Source of the DNA: Eledone cirrhosa
Taxonomy: Eukaryota > Mollusca > Cephalopoda > Octopoda > Eledonidae
Assembly: GCA_964016885.1 (NCBI GenBank)
Contig: OZ024759.1
Span: 4,924,046 to 4,988,045, forward strand
Length of the DNA stretch: 64,000 nt
Direction: 5' to 3'
The notes below the pieces were generated by a model. It ran no database searches. It was not told where the DNA came from and saw nothing but the letters and a program-made list of their open reading frames with translations. The position numbers and the translations under genes are program-made. Every line of letters starts with the position of its first letter. Positions within the stretch are counted from its first letter, which is position 1. Below, one piece after another: positions 1 to 11,147 of this stretch.

Positions 1-1401
1 TCTGACAATAGCCATTGCATCCTGATAGCGAATGTTCATATATCTCGGGCCGCCGATGAACGACGATGGCAAAATGATGCGTCGACCAATTTGCTTGTAA
101 TTGGCATCATCGGCTGTTATCGCATCCTGTATATTATTATACAATTCAGCTCTGATATGTTGCTGATGTGTAGCTATATAATTTAGCCTTTGATTTTCGA
201 TCTTTGCGTATGCCATACAACAGTATTCCTGGAACAATCTGCTGGCTTGAAATAGCGCATTTCTCTGTTGATTCCTCTCGTTCAAATGGAACGCGTAAAA
301 GTCGCGAATCGAATTATTGTGTCTATTACCACCTCCCTGTTGATGCTGATTCTCATGATCATCTAAATGAACAGACATGTTCCATCCATTTTCACCTTTT
401 GGGAATAAAAGAACATAATGCAATGGATGGTATGTCCTATTTGACTCATTGATAGTGTTGAGACCACCATCTCTGCGATTGAGGGCGATATCTCTCGATC
501 CAGGCTTATCGTCCATCAACACAGCAACTTCACGAAATCCTTCGGGGGCATTATATCGCCGTTCGTGTTGATTCCTTGGCACTGCGTCAGCCTTAATCAC
601 CAATGTTTGTTGCTGAACATTCTGCAGTTCAGCCACCAACATGAAATCCATAACATAAGGATTACACTGTCTAAGCCATGATTGCAAATCATGGATCAAA
701 TCACTTAACCTTTGCCGTTCAAGTTCAGTTATATTTCCCGGCAACTTCATCCAACCGATCCTGATATCCTCCTCCGATTCACTATAATCTGGATTGTTAA
801 CGTAAATTTGAGCGAATCAAGGCCTCTCTCCTGGGGTAACTTCTAAATTATCGATACAATGATACAAACGGCATTGAATGACGACATTCGGTTGCCATGC
901 TCCACTCTCAAACATCTCACTAACTCTCTGCGATGCTAAAGCTAATAAATTGTTAATTTGCCGCGAATATTTGCGCAGTAATCTACCTCGGTCTCATTGA
1001 TCACCCCACATACTTAGTATTTTAAACTCCGGTGACTCCCCATCATCCGGCATTCGCAAAGGTTCTAGTTGAACTGCTCCTTTGTGACAGCACATTGTGG
1101 TCCACGTCTTTTCGTGCCACCAAAGCAATGCTCCACAATGTGGAGACCCTGGTCGTCCACCAATCTGACAGTGACACGGTTGCCATGATCCATTTTTAAT
1201 ATCATTCGTTCGCCTCTTTACTGGAATGAGGAGCACTTTGCGACACATTCCCTGAACTTCTGTATTGCGCTGGCGCTGTTCAGCCAGCTCCTCTTCATCC
1301 ACCGGAGCACGCCATTGCTGCTGAATTCTGGCCACCTGCTGATGATGCTCAGCCAGTTCGTTTTTCAACCATCGCAGCACTCCGTCGCCGCTGTAGTTCA
1401 C
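1..1401 (-). pseudogene. Helitron Rep/helicase N-terminal part, two stops
   Basis: One frame runs from 1,401 to the window edge, interrupted only by TGA at 994-996 and at 817-819. It has the Cys-rich segment SPHCGALLWW and TMCCHKGAVQLEPL, then LLALASQRV, HYVLLFPKGENGW, RDFYAFHL, LFQEYCCMAYAKIE, HIRAELYNNIQDAI and SSFIGGPRYMNIRYQDAM, the typical order of the Helitron helicase-like N domain. The HUH nickase and helicase would follow beyond position 1. Element termini are not visible. The two stops make it non-functional unless they are errors. Confidence 0.87.
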
Positions 1402-2512
1402 TGTTTGATAAAGTCGAATTGCTTTTCTTATCAGTATTCATTTGGAGCAATTGTAAAAAAAAATGACACAATAATAAATATAAAAGATGTCCGTCAATGT
1501 AAAGAAATGTCCCTATTTACTCCCTTCACAACTCTGTGTATGACAGACAGGCACACAGACAGATAAACTGCGCGGCGATTGTGGAACGTCACACGCATAC
1601 ACGCATGGAAACGCGCACACGCACACAAACTTACACACGCACACACTCACACATGTTGATAGTTTTTACTTTCTGTGGAACACTGCACGCACGCACACAC
1701 ACATAAACATACGCGCACATACATACACACGCATACATGTTAATAGTTATTGAACACAGTGTTCACACTCTCCCCTCTCACTCCCTCATTGGCATTATGC
1801 ATATTAATTTCAGTTTGGCGTCGTTGGGGTGGGCGGAGTCCTTTGAAACCTATGAACCAATGATAATCGAGAATTGTGACACACGAAATACTGACGTTCT
1901 TCAAATTAATAAATAGATATATATATATCATCATCATCATCATCATCATCATTTTACGTCCGCTTTTCTCTGCTTGCAAGCCATGTGCCTCTTCCTATAT
2001 ATACATATATACTATATACATATACACACATATACATATATATATATGTATATATATATATGTATATATATATACGTAATTAATACATGCATACATTTAT
2101 TTTTTTAAAATTAATTGAGTTCTTAACACGCAGGATTAAAATTGTTTTTAAAAAAACTAATTAACCCACGTGTATATTATTTTACTTTCTTGTGTTTCGC
2201 GATTGCCTCCCTTTTCCGCTTCGTGACGCTGTGAAATTCCTCAGTCTAGGACTGCTGGAATTTCAAATTTGGCGGTCATTATGATGCGTGAAGGGACGAC
2301 TTAGCTGACACGAAAAATAACTGCAGTAAGAAATGTTTTCTTATATCAATGTTTGAAGGGCATCCACTGATGATTTATAAGTGCCCACCTGCATATGTTC
2401 TTACAGAAAAATATGTAGGCTTCTACATAAACCGGAAACATTCTCCCAACTTGTAGAAAACTTATAATGAAACAATTGTTTGGAAAGAGAGATATATTTT
2501 AATTTTAATTAT
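1402..2512. other. Microsatellite-rich stretch, no gene recognised
   Basis: 1,560-1,740 is a degenerate CA/GCACAC repeat; 1,925-1,952 is (ATC)n followed by TTTTACGTCCGCTTTTCTCT, a LINE/SINE tail remnant on the minus strand; 1,995-2,075 is (TA)/(CATATA). 2,080-2,512 is AT-rich with nothing recognised. Confidence 0.6.
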
Positions 2513-2670
2513 ATCTCATATAAAATAATACAACTGGTTTTCCACAAAATACATATAGTTAGCACCCCAAACACAAAATTGGGATTATACTAAGGTATAT
2601 CCTAATGTTTGTTGAGTGAGATGGTAGTCAGTCAGAGTTTAGCTTAAAGCTTTCTCTGTTATTGTATTAA
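2513..2670. repeat. Dispersed repeat shared with right edge
   Basis: AGTTAGCACCCCAAACAC, TATATCCTAATGTTTGTTGA, GTGAGATGGT and GCTTTCTCTGTT recur as the reverse complement at 63,839-64,000. Family unknown. Confidence 0.8.
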
Positions 2671-2708
2671 ATATATGTATATATATATATATATATGTAT
2701 CTATATAT

Positions 2709-5660
2709 ATCACCTTGACCGACCAGTCTGTCGGGCGTCCATTCGACGCCGCTGGTCACAGCACGCCGTCCATTCCTCTCCGTATTGTGCTTTCCTCATC
2801 CATGTAGTCCCAATCATATTCCTAAAATTATCTGCCACCTTCATGGAGGCCTTCCGAGTGGTCGCTTCCACTCGCACGGGTACCACTCCGCAACTGCGCA
2901 GGTCCAGTGATTATCGGTGAACCGGGCGACGTGTCCAGCCCATCTGAACTTGCTGCGTATATATTGCGCGATGACGTCCCTCACACCGGACTTCTGTCTA
3001 ATGACTTCGCTCCTGATGTGCTCTCTCAACAAGATTCCTAGCATTGATCTCTCCATGGCTCTTTGAGCCGTTACCAGCCTCTGCTCTTCTCTCTTCGTTG
3101 TAGCCCAAGATTCACTGCCATATAACATTGCAGGTAAAACTGTGCTATTGAAGGGGTTGGCGTGGGTGGTCTTGTCCAACCTCCCCTTGAGCACATCCCT
3201 TATGCCGCTGAACGCCTTCCATCCCTTACTCTCTGCGAGATCAGCCTCTCAATGTATTGGCGCATGTTCACTTCTTGTCCTAGGTAGACGTATTCCTCCA
3301 CCTCCTCTATTTCATCACCACCAACCACCATTCGACCTGTTGGTACGTTGTCGGACCGCATGAAGTTCGTTTTCATGCTGTTCATCTTGAGGCCTACTGC
3401 AGAGCTTTTGATGTCGAGCTCCGTCAACATGGTCTGAAGCCGATCCGTGGTTTCAGCGATGAGTACGATGTCATCAGCGAAACGGAGGTGGGTAAGTATC
3501 TCCCCATTGATGGTGACACCGCCTTGCCAGTCAATGCCTCTGATGATCTGCTCGAGACACGCGGTGAAAACTTTTGGAGAGATCGTATCTCCTTGCTTCA
3601 CTCCCTTCTCGACCGGCACTCGTACGGGTGATGACAGCAGAGCTGTGTCGGTGGTGCATCCGGAATTCGCCTCCTTGAGCAGTTGAACGTATTCTGCCTC
3701 GACTCCTTGCCTCTGCAGCGAGTTCAGCACTGCGTTGATTTCGACGCTGTCGAAGGCCTTCTTGTAGTCTACGAACGCGACGCAAAGAGGCATCTTGTAC
3801 TCTTTTGCTTGCTCAAGCAGTTGTGTCAGAGTAAATATGTGGTCCATCGTGCTGTAGTTCTTCCGGAAGCCGGCTTGCTCTTTCGGTTGCGGTTCGTCCA
3901 GATGATGTGATAACCTGTTCAGGATTATCTTCGTGAACAGCTTGTACACGTGAGACAGCAGGAATATGGGTCAGTAGTTCTTCAGATCTTGTCTATCGCC
4001 CTTCTTTTATAGCAGGATGGTATTCGACTCTTTCCACTGCGAGGGTATTCTTCCCTCGTCCAGATCGTGTGTGAATCGCTCGGCGAGGATTTTCCAGAGC
4101 TGTTCTCCGCCTGACTTCAACACCTCCGATGTTATTCCGTCTTTCCCTGGCGCCTTTCCGCTTTTCATTACACCGACGGCTCTTTCCACCTCACCGACAA
4201 GGATGGGTGGCACATTTTCTTCCTGTTGGAGTGACGGCAACGGCTGCACATTCCCGGCAGACTTGAAGAGCTTGGTGTAGAAGTCTTCGTAAATCTTTTC
4301 CATCTCATTCTTGTCGCTGACCGGTACTCCAGCTGTGTTCTTCAGGGTCGTCACCTCCGATCTGTACATTGCCATGTCCGTCTCGCATTTCTTGAGGCTC
4401 TTCTTTTCCTCTGCGGCCTTCAGGAGCTTCCCCATCCGGTATGCCTCGAAGTCTCTCTTCAGTTGCCGTATCACTCTGCTGAGAAGGGAATATTCGAGGT
4501 GATTTTCAGGTGTCCTCTTCATAATCTTCCTCTTCTCAAGCAACTTCATAGTTTCCTCCCAGACTCTTCCCTTCCGCTCCTTCGGGCACACACCCTTAGC
4601 CTTCCTCAAGCACTCCTTCAGTTTCCTTATCAGTGAGTCGTAGTCAGCGTCTATGCCGTCTCCTTTACACCACTTTTCCTGCATGATGGCTTCCTGCTGC
4701 TGCGCCTCGTTGAAGACCCAGACGCGTTCTCCCTTCGACACCAAATGCAGCGCCTTCTTCTCCCTCGTCCGATCGATGACGACCTTCGGCCTCACCAGAC
4801 GATGATCACTGCCAGTGTTAAATGGCGTTATGACGGAGACGTCCTGCAGTATACGTCGCTTGTCGACCAGGATGTAGTCGATCTCGTTTCCGTGCTCAGA
4901 ATTTAGCGATACCCAGGTCCATCTTTTCTCCTCCTTCTTCCTGAATAGGCTGTTTCCGATGTAGAGCCGTCTCATCTCCGCCATGGTGACCAGACACTCT
5001 CCTCTCTCATTTCGATCTCCTAGGCCGAATTTTCCTACATACTCTTCCCCTTGCCGTCCCTGTCCGACCTTTGCGTTGAAGTCCCCCATCACGACGGTGT
5101 AAGTGGACTTCACAGCTAGCACTTTGTCTAGCTGGCGATAGAATTCTTCCACTTCCTCGTCGTCGCGTAGGTCTGGATGATCTTGAGGGTGGCCTTCCCT
5201 GAGAGGTTTATGTTCAGTACACCAATCCGTGACGATATGAACTGGCAAGAAGTGACCTTCGAAGCCCATTCCTTGCTTACGATAAACCCTATACCAATCT
5301 GGCATCCTCTGCTTTCCCGAGTCTCACGGCGCATCCATCTTGCCATCGGGAATTCGCCTCCTTCTTCTGGCGGGTCTTGCACAGCCCTAACACGTCCCAC
5401 CTGATCTTCTTCTTCTCCTCCATTAGGTGGTTCAGTCCTTGCCCCCTGCCAAAGACCTGCAGTTGTATGTGCATATGGCAAGGTTAGTCCTGTTCCATGG
5501 CGGCCTTCGGGAACCTGCGATTCTTAGCAGCCTCTCGTCGCTCGGGTCGCACTCCGCCGTCATGGAGCAGCCCGATTGACTCGCAGGGTACTGAGGCCCT
5601 TTTCTTCGTGCTGTTTTAACCATAAGATGACGCCATCCCATTGGCTGGGCGGGCAGGCCG
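2709..5660 (-). mobile_element. RTE-like LINE, decayed
   Basis: Endonuclease then reverse transcriptase on the minus strand. EN pieces: ICTYNCRSLAGGKD (about 5,440), GIGFIVSKEWASKVTSC, GDFNAKVGQG (about 5,080), IDYILVDKRR, TGSDHRLVRPKV (about 4,800). RT pieces: SGKAPGKDGITSEVLKSGG, KKGDRQDLKNY, QAGFRKNYSTMDHIF, FVDYKKAFDSVE, GVKQGDTISP, LRFADDIVLIAE (about 3,470). C-terminal LYGSESWATTK and FRWAGHVAR. Domain order and the AFVDYKKAFDS/FADD motifs fit the RTE clade. Defects: at least two frameshifts in the EN part (5,150-5,440), stops at about 3,975 and 4,004, and a frameshift near 3,195. It ends in TATATA, as RTE elements often end in simple repeats. Confidence 0.88.
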
Positions 5661-5759
5661 GTACCTCTTCAGTTTAGCTAGCTTTTGAACTCTAGAAGAT
5701 GATGAATCATCTCTAGGACCCAATTCGGGTCAAACAAATAAAAAAAAATATATATATAC

Positions 5760-5794
<35 letters not shown>

Positions 5795-5800
5795 CATATA

Positions 5801-5934
5801 CTTGGGGAGGTTCATATTGTTGTAATAATATTGCCAGAAATAATAACAGAACACACTCACTGTTTGGTTGGTTTTCGCTTCTGTATCTTTTATATCTCCA
5901 TAGTTAATTTATTTGGCAATCAAAGAACTTTGTT

Positions 5935-5980
<46 letters not shown>

Positions 5981-6105
5981 ACCATTGGTCAATCAATGCC
6001 AAATAAATTAACTATGGAGATATAAAAGATACAGAAGCGAAAACCAACCAAACAGTGTTATTATTTCTGGCAATATTATTACAACAATATGAACCTCCCC
6101 AAGTA
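5801..6105. repeat. Foldback with about 108-bp arms
   Basis: Left arm 5,801-5,918 and right arm 5,998-6,105 are reverse complements (CTTGGGGAGGTTCATATTG, GTTGGTTTTCGCTTCTGTAT, CTCCATAGTTAATTTATTTG) apart from an 11-bp insert in the left arm. The loop is mostly (TA)n, and (TA)/(CA) tracts lie on both outer sides. Confidence 0.88.
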
Positions 6106-6106
6106 T

Positions 6107-6177
<71 letters not shown>

Positions 6178-6289
6178 TATATACACACACACATATATAT
6201 ATACACACACACATATATATACACACACATATATATACACACACATATATATATACACACATATATATATATACATATATATATATACA
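6106..6289. repeat. (TA)/(CACATATA) microsatellite
   Basis: Alternating TATATA and CACACA runs. Open frames of Tyr/Ile/Val here are low complexity only. Confidence 0.95.
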
Positions 6290-6628
6290 CATCATCATCA
6301 TCATTCTACGTCCACTTTTCCCTGCTTGCAAGGGTGGGATGGGAACTGATCCTGGCTTGATTTCTACAGCTGGATGCCCTTCCTAACACCAACCTCATTT
6401 ACAGTGAGTGCTGGGTGCTTTTTTTGCCGTGGCACCTCCACGACCACTTTACAGTGGAATGATAGGGACCCCAGTCCCTATCATCTCATTTCTACAGCTG
6501 AGTAAACTGGAGCAATGTGAAATAAAGTGTCTTGCTCAAGGAAACAACGCATCACGTGGTCTGAGAATTGAACTCACAACCTTTCGATTGCAAGGCCAAT
6601 GCTCTAACTACTAAGCCATGTGCCTCCA
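6290..6628 (-). mobile_element. tRNA-derived SINE, family A, full length
   Basis: Minus-strand copy from (ATC)n and TCTACGTCCACTTTTCCCTG at its 3' end to GCTCTAACTACTAAGCCATG at its tRNA-like head. Box B on the minus strand is GAATTGAACTCACAACC on the plus. Sits between TA microsatellites. Confidence 0.9.
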
Positions 6629-6672
6629 TTCATATATATATACATATATATATATACACACACATATATATC

Positions 6673-8050
<1,378 letters not shown>

Positions 8051-8208
8051 CATATATATATATATACACACACACACACAATTATATAGAACAATAAAAT
8101 ATGGCACCAGATGTTCAACCCAAGACCTTATGATTGAGAACAGCACACCTGTAACCTCTAAGCTATATATCTTCACACAGACTTTCTGATAAAGACAGAA
8201 GTACCCAC

Positions 8209-8346
8209 CTGACTGACAGTTGTCTCCCCTGAAACCAGCTGCACATCCAACACTAGAACACACCCCAGATTTAATGTCGCAATGATCGTTGTCAGCACAG
8301 TGGCACAAATACTGACAGTTCAAGCCAAAATAACCCTTTTTACATT
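8209..8346 (-). CDS. EGF-like exon E16 (last seen in the window)
   Basis: 138 bp, phase 1-1, acceptor preceded by a 15-base T run (TTTTCAG), donor GTGGGT. Reads ECKKGYFGLNCQYLC, HCADNDHCDIKSGVC, SSVGCAAGF, RGDNCQS; eight cysteines. No further EGF exon is visible between here and position 1, so the next exon is either off the window or of another kind. The region downstream is filled by foldbacks, a LINE and a Helitron. Confidence 0.87.
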
Positions 8347-8471
8347 CTGAAAAAAAAAAAAAAAGAAAATAGAATTATATACACAACATATATATAAAAT
8401 TATACACAATAACACATATATACAATTATACACAGCTATAACATACATATACACAATTATACATAACTATA

Positions 8472-8825
8472 ATGCCAATGTGCGTGAATGACCAAGCATA
8501 GACGAGTTGAGAAAGAAACTGGGTATAAGAGGGATAAGTTGTGGTGTGTAGGAGAGAAGGCTGAGCTGAGATGGTATGGACATGTGATGCGCATGGAGGA
8601 TGACCGCTGGGTAAAGAAGTGCCAAGAAATCCCAGTAGAAGGAAGACGCAGTAGAGGTAGACCATGAAAAACATGGGCGGAGGTGGTGAGAGAAGACCTC
8701 AAATTGCTGAAACTCACGGAGGAGATGACAAGGGACCGTGACGAATGAAGAGATGCCATGCTTAATAAGACCCGTCCCACCCTTGCAAGCAGGGAAAAGC
8801 GGACGTAAAATGATGATGATGATGA
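8472..8825 (+). mobile_element. LINE 3' coding end with GAT tail
   Basis: Encodes ELRKKLGIRGISCGVQEKAE, LRWYGHVMRMEDDRWVKKC, a stop in RSRGRP-KTWAEVVREDL, then EEMTRDRDE-RDAML. Continues to GCAAGCAGGGAAAAGCGGAC and (GAT)n. Same family as the LINE at 11.1-13.6 kb but a separate, more truncated copy. Confidence 0.82.
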
Positions 8826-9305
8826 TAATAATAAAATTATTGTGTACAGTGCTCAGGTGCACTACAACTCATCAATGGTGAATGTATAGTACATTAGTGA
8901 ACAGACAGTGAACAGTGTATGAGTCATGAGATACACACAGACACATGCATGCGTGTGTATGGAGGGGGAATATCAGGTGTAGTGTTGGCGAAAAAAAAAA
9001 ATAAAAGGAAATGCTTACAGCACCTAGGTTTCTCAAGTGGTTTCCCATCTAAGTACTAACTAGGCTCGAGTCAAGATATATGTGTGTGTGTGTATGTATG
9101 TATGGAGGGGGAATATTAGGTGCAGGGTTGGCGAATTTCAGGCAACATGGAGGTTTTAAAGGATGCAGTGTCCCGGCAGCTAACAACTGATGCAGGTAGT
9201 TTGTTCCATGCTTCAGTGAATTTCAGGAAGCATGGAGGTTTTAAAGGATGCAGTGTCCTGGCAGCACACAACTGATGCGGGTAGTTTGTTCCATACTTCA
9301 GCAAA
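8826..9305 (-). mobile_element. LINE 3' end (CR1/L2-type tail), minus strand
   Basis: Starts with the AATAATAATAAAATTATTG tail, has GTGCTCAGGTGCACTAC and CAGTGTATGAGTCATGAG, then codons for WNKLP-SVVSCRDTASFK on the minus strand. The last roughly 86 bp of coding tail (AATTTCAGG to CATGCTTCAG) are present twice (9,135-9,304). Confidence 0.75.
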
Positions 9306-9691
9306 TTTTTATATATATTGATTGACCAACAGTTAAAAAATATAAATATAAATATAGTTTCTCAGAGTTTTTTCATCACATATCTGTGACATCATCAGTG
9401 ATATTTCTATGCTTGTCATATTCCTGTGATGTTTTCTTATTCTATTTTATTTATTTGCAGTAGTTCCAACGTAAAAGACTTTCATAATAGTTGATCACTA
9501 TAAATAACAGTTAGGAAAACCAGATAAAGTACATGTGGAGATAGAAAGAAGTAGACGGAGGGTCCTGTAAGGAACAGGTGCAAGTTTGCTTCCTTGCAAA
9601 TACTTCTGTCTACATCTACCTTTCTCCTGAGATACTTTACTACCCACATTAACCTGTCACCTGTGGTCCATTACTGTCTACCAGGAATAAT
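9306..9691. other. No recognised feature
   Basis: Includes a CATATCTGTGACATCATCAG stretch and GCAAGTTTGCTTCCTTGC, a short hairpin. No exon signal found. Confidence 0.4.
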
Positions 9692-9873
9692 AATTGTTTC
9701 TACTTTAGGCACAAGGTCAGAAATTATCCAAGTGTATTACTGGTACTTTATTTTATCGACCCCGTAAGGATGAAAGGCAAAGTTAACTTCGGTGGGATTT
9801 GAACTCAGATTGTAAAGGGACATAACTATGCTGGAAAGCACGGCATCCGACTCTCTACCGATACTGCCATAAT
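9692..9873 (-). mobile_element. tRNA-derived SINE, family B
   Basis: GTTTCTACTTTAGGCACAAG, CGACCCCGTAAGGATG, GGGATTTGAACTCAG, CTCTACCGATACTGCC; joined directly to the 61-bp satellite. Confidence 0.85.
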
Positions 9874-10768
9874 ACAGTTATACTAGTTAGAAGTAGAAAT
9901 AAAAGACTATTAAACATATGTAGTCATTAATAATATAGTTATACTAGTTAGTAGTAAAAGTAAAAGAGTAATACACCTATGTAGCCATTAATAATATAGT
10001 TATACTAGTTAGTAGTAAAAGTAAAAGAGTAATAAACCTATGTAGTCATTAATAATATAGTTATACTAGTTAGTAGTAAAAGTAAAAGAGTAATAAACCT
10101 ATGTAGTCATTAATAATATAGTTATACTAGTTAGTAGTAAAAGTAATAGAGTAATAAACCTATGTAGTCATTAATAATATAGTTATACTAGTTAGTAGTA
10201 AAAGTAAAAGAGTATTAAACATATGTAGTCATTAATAATATAGTTATACTAGTTAGTAGTAAAAGTAAAAGAGTATTAAACATATGTAGTCATTAATAAT
10301 ATAGTTATACTAGTTAGTAGTAAAAGTGAAAGAGTAATACACCTATGTAGTCATTAATAATTTAGTTATACTAGTTAGTAGTAAAAGTGAAAGAGTAATA
10401 CACCTATGTAGCCATTAATAATATAGTTATACTAGTTAGTAGTAAAAGTAAAAGAGTAATAAACCTATGTAGACATTAATAATATAGTTATACTAGTTAG
10501 TAGTAAACGTAAAAGAGTAATAAACATATGTAGACATTAATAATATAGTTATACTAGTAAGTAGTAAAAGTAAAAGAGTAATAAACCTATGTAGACATTA
10601 ATAATATAGTTATACTAGTTAGTAGTAAACGTAAAAGAGTAATAAACATATGTAGACATTAATAATATAGTTATACTAGTTAGTAGTAAAAGTAAAAGAG
10701 TAATAAACATATGTAGACATTAATAATATAGTTATACTAGTTAGTAGTAAACGTAAAAGAGTATTAAA
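9871..10768. repeat. 61-bp satellite (about 14-15 copies)
   Basis: Unit 61 bp: AATAATATAGTTATACTAGT, TAGTAGTAAAAGTAAAAGAG, TAATAAACCTATGTAGTCAT, T. Variants (TAGACATT, AAACGTAAAAG, GTGAAAG) come in runs. 61 is not a multiple of three and no frame is open. Confidence 0.93.
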
Positions 10769-10773
10769 CCAAC

Positions 10774-10911
10774 CAGTTTGACAATCAGTTCCTATATAGC
10801 CTGGTTCACAGTTGCCCTCTTCACAAACACCATTGGTTCTGTTGCAGTATTTACTTTCTTCACAATGACAAACCTTTTGACAGTTAGACCCAAAAGTATT
10901 GCTTGGACAGA
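10774..10911 (-). CDS. EGF-like exon E15
   Basis: 138 bp, phase 1-1, acceptor CATCCAG, donor GTTGGT. Reads VCPSNTFGSNCQKVC, HCEESKYCNRTNGVC, EEGNCEPGY, IGTDCQT; eight cysteines. Clearly diverged from the other modules. The 61-bp satellite starts within about 6 bp of the donor, leaving the weak GTTGGTTTAA as the 5' splice site. Confidence 0.87.
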
Positions 10912-10949
10912 CTGGATGAAATAAAGGATCAAACAGAAATTTAGTAAAT

Positions 10950-11147
10950 TTAACCCTTTAGCATTTACATTACTTTATATATATATACTATTGTATTTTT
11001 ACAGTAAACACTTTATCACATATTATGGAGTCTAGGAGATTTTGATGATGATATTATTTATTTTGAGAAGAATACCTTAATGTCAGTATTGGTGACCGGT
11101 TATTGAAAGAAGTCAATATATAACCCTTTAGCATTTACATTACTCAT
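10950..11147. mobile_element. TTAA MITE, left part, with second partial end
   Basis: TTAACCCTTTAGCATTTACA at 10,950 and the usual interior to about 11,118, then a second copy of the left terminus (TAACCCTTTAGCATTTACAT) at 11,121-11,142 that is cut by the LINE start. Together with 13,629-13,833 this fits a LINE inserted in a MITE, with a duplicated end. Confidence 0.7.

Noticed and set aside
994..1401. Separate 135-codon gene
   Set aside because: It is in the same frame as the downstream Helitron sequence and ends at an in-frame TGA.
4007..5305. Host endonuclease/craniofacial-development-like gene
   Set aside because: GDFNAK, SDH and downstream RT motifs show it is the endonuclease part of an RTE-like LINE; such fragments are often misannotated as host genes.
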